Shown: positions 63,801 to 64,000 of the stretch, piece by piece
How the letters are laid out: each line of letters opens with the position of its first letter
How positions within the stretch are numbered: the stretch's first letter is position 1
Assembly: GCF_029227915.1 (NCBI RefSeq)
Contig: NC_079886.1
Span: 2,232,001 to 2,296,000 of the forward strand
Origin: Hydractinia symbiolongicarpus
Lineage: Eukaryota; Cnidaria; Hydrozoa; Anthoathecata; Hydractiniidae
Direction: 5' to 3'
Length of the DNA: 64,000 bases
Notes under the pieces: generated by a model
The model's input: only the letters and a program-made list of their open reading frames with translations
What the model was told of the DNA's origin: nothing
Databases searched by the model: none
Position numbers and translations under genes: made by a program

Positions 63801-64000
63801 TAAACTTCTTTTATTCAGCGTCTCATCAAAAATGAAAACATTTTTGAAAACTACAAGTCTCATGCGTTTTAGTGGTGAAAAAATAATTTAAAAAATCGTT
63901 TGGGAAATGAGTTTACTCCCTGGGTACTTTCTTTGTATACTTCTGACTATACGGGCCGAGTACGGAAATTACGGGAAATCGCGGGTTTTCGTTTGCCGGC
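51845..64000 (-). repeat. HOR region: 6-monomer units (1,216-1,218 bp) inside a 24-monomer duplication (4,869 bp)
   Basis: The stretch from about 51845 recurs 4,869 bp downstream for at least 3 kb. Rare markers are included: TTCGACCATAGGGG (about 52188 and 57057), AAACTTCTATTTATTC (about 52250 and 57119) and GGGAACTCAG (54181 and 59050 at CTCAG). Inside, CTCAG recurs at 55397 (1,216 bp). CGAGTACCGA recurs at 56461, 60101 and 61319, with a final step of 1,218 bp. One copy has lost about 16 bases at 59460 (GAGTTCTTTC in place of GAGTTTACTCCTTGAGTACTTTC). Confidence 0.85.

Larger units (their letters stand above)
46562..64000 (-). repeat. 203-bp satellite DNA, minus-orientation array (~86 monomers, continues past the window)
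   Basis: This is the same monomer family as 5881-45920, reverse complemented: GGCGATTAAACTTCTTTTATTCAGCG appears in place of CGCTGAATAAAAGAAGTTTAATCGCC. Units are mostly 203 bp; for example, near-matching adjacent units start at 49914 and 50117. The array is uninterrupted by other sequence and is still in progress at 64000. Variants differ somewhat from the left array. TACGGAAATTACGGG and GGGAAATCTTGGG, for example, are common here and not noticed on the left, so the two arms have evolved partly separately. Confidence 0.97.

Noticed and set aside
5881-64000. CRISPR array or bacterial repeat
   Set aside because: The whole 203-bp unit is repeated with no unique spacers, no cas genes are present, and the flanks are animal transposons.
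5881-64000. CENP-B box in the satellite
   Set aside because: On the minus strand GTTCGGGAAATGAG shares TTCG and a nearby A with the CENP-B box core, but the required CGGG at the far end is missing, and no other position fits better.
5881-64000. tRNA- or 5S-derived repeat (Pol III promoter boxes)
   Set aside because: Only short B-box-like words (GTTCG) appear, with no correctly spaced A box and no cloverleaf-like structure.

Overview
This window comes from an invertebrate animal nuclear genome. I lean towards a cnidarian or another early-branching marine invertebrate, from the style of the retrotransposon and transposase proteins, but I cannot place the species. It holds no host gene that I can support. 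It is a transposon-rich flank of about 5.9 kb followed by about 58 kb of one satellite DNA.

Left flank (1-5880). A miniature inverted-repeat element (MITE) end lies at 1-50. A 228-bp palindrome built of 11-bp repeats lies at 659-886. An intact Tc1-type (DD34E) transposase is on the minus strand at 955-2043. A second MITE, at 2603-2799, shares a 47-bp stretch with the first without a mismatch. A 5'-truncated non-LTR retrotransposon (LINE) at 2800-5880 begins exactly at the end of that MITE. It keeps the C-terminal half of an APE-type endonuclease and a complete reverse transcriptase, but a nonsense codon cuts off its conserved C-terminal tail.

Satellite (5881-64000). The monomer is about 203 bp. 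There are roughly 197 copies in plus orientation (5881-45920) and roughly 86 in minus orientation (46562-64000), and the array runs off the right edge. Sequence variants recur at exact multiples of the monomer, giving local higher-order repeats (HORs) of 2, 3, 4, 5, 6, 7, 8, 9, 10, 11 and 24 monomers. Some are nested: dimers lie inside an 11-mer, and 6-mers inside a 24-mer. Each monomer carries two dyad symmetries able to form hairpins, and one half of the monomer is much more constant than the other.

Orientation switch (45921-46561). The only non-satellite sequence in the array is a 641-bp, 5'-truncated fragment of a different LINE family on the minus strand. The satellite points one way on its left and the other way on its right, so this is an inversion junction as well as an insertion.

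How it fits together. The flank is a nest of mobile elements abutting the edge of a long, recently homogenised satellite array, as found in pericentromeric, centromeric or subtelomeric heterochromatin. The satellite, its HOR patterns and the orientation switch are the most notable contents. A centromeric role is possible but not shown by the sequence.
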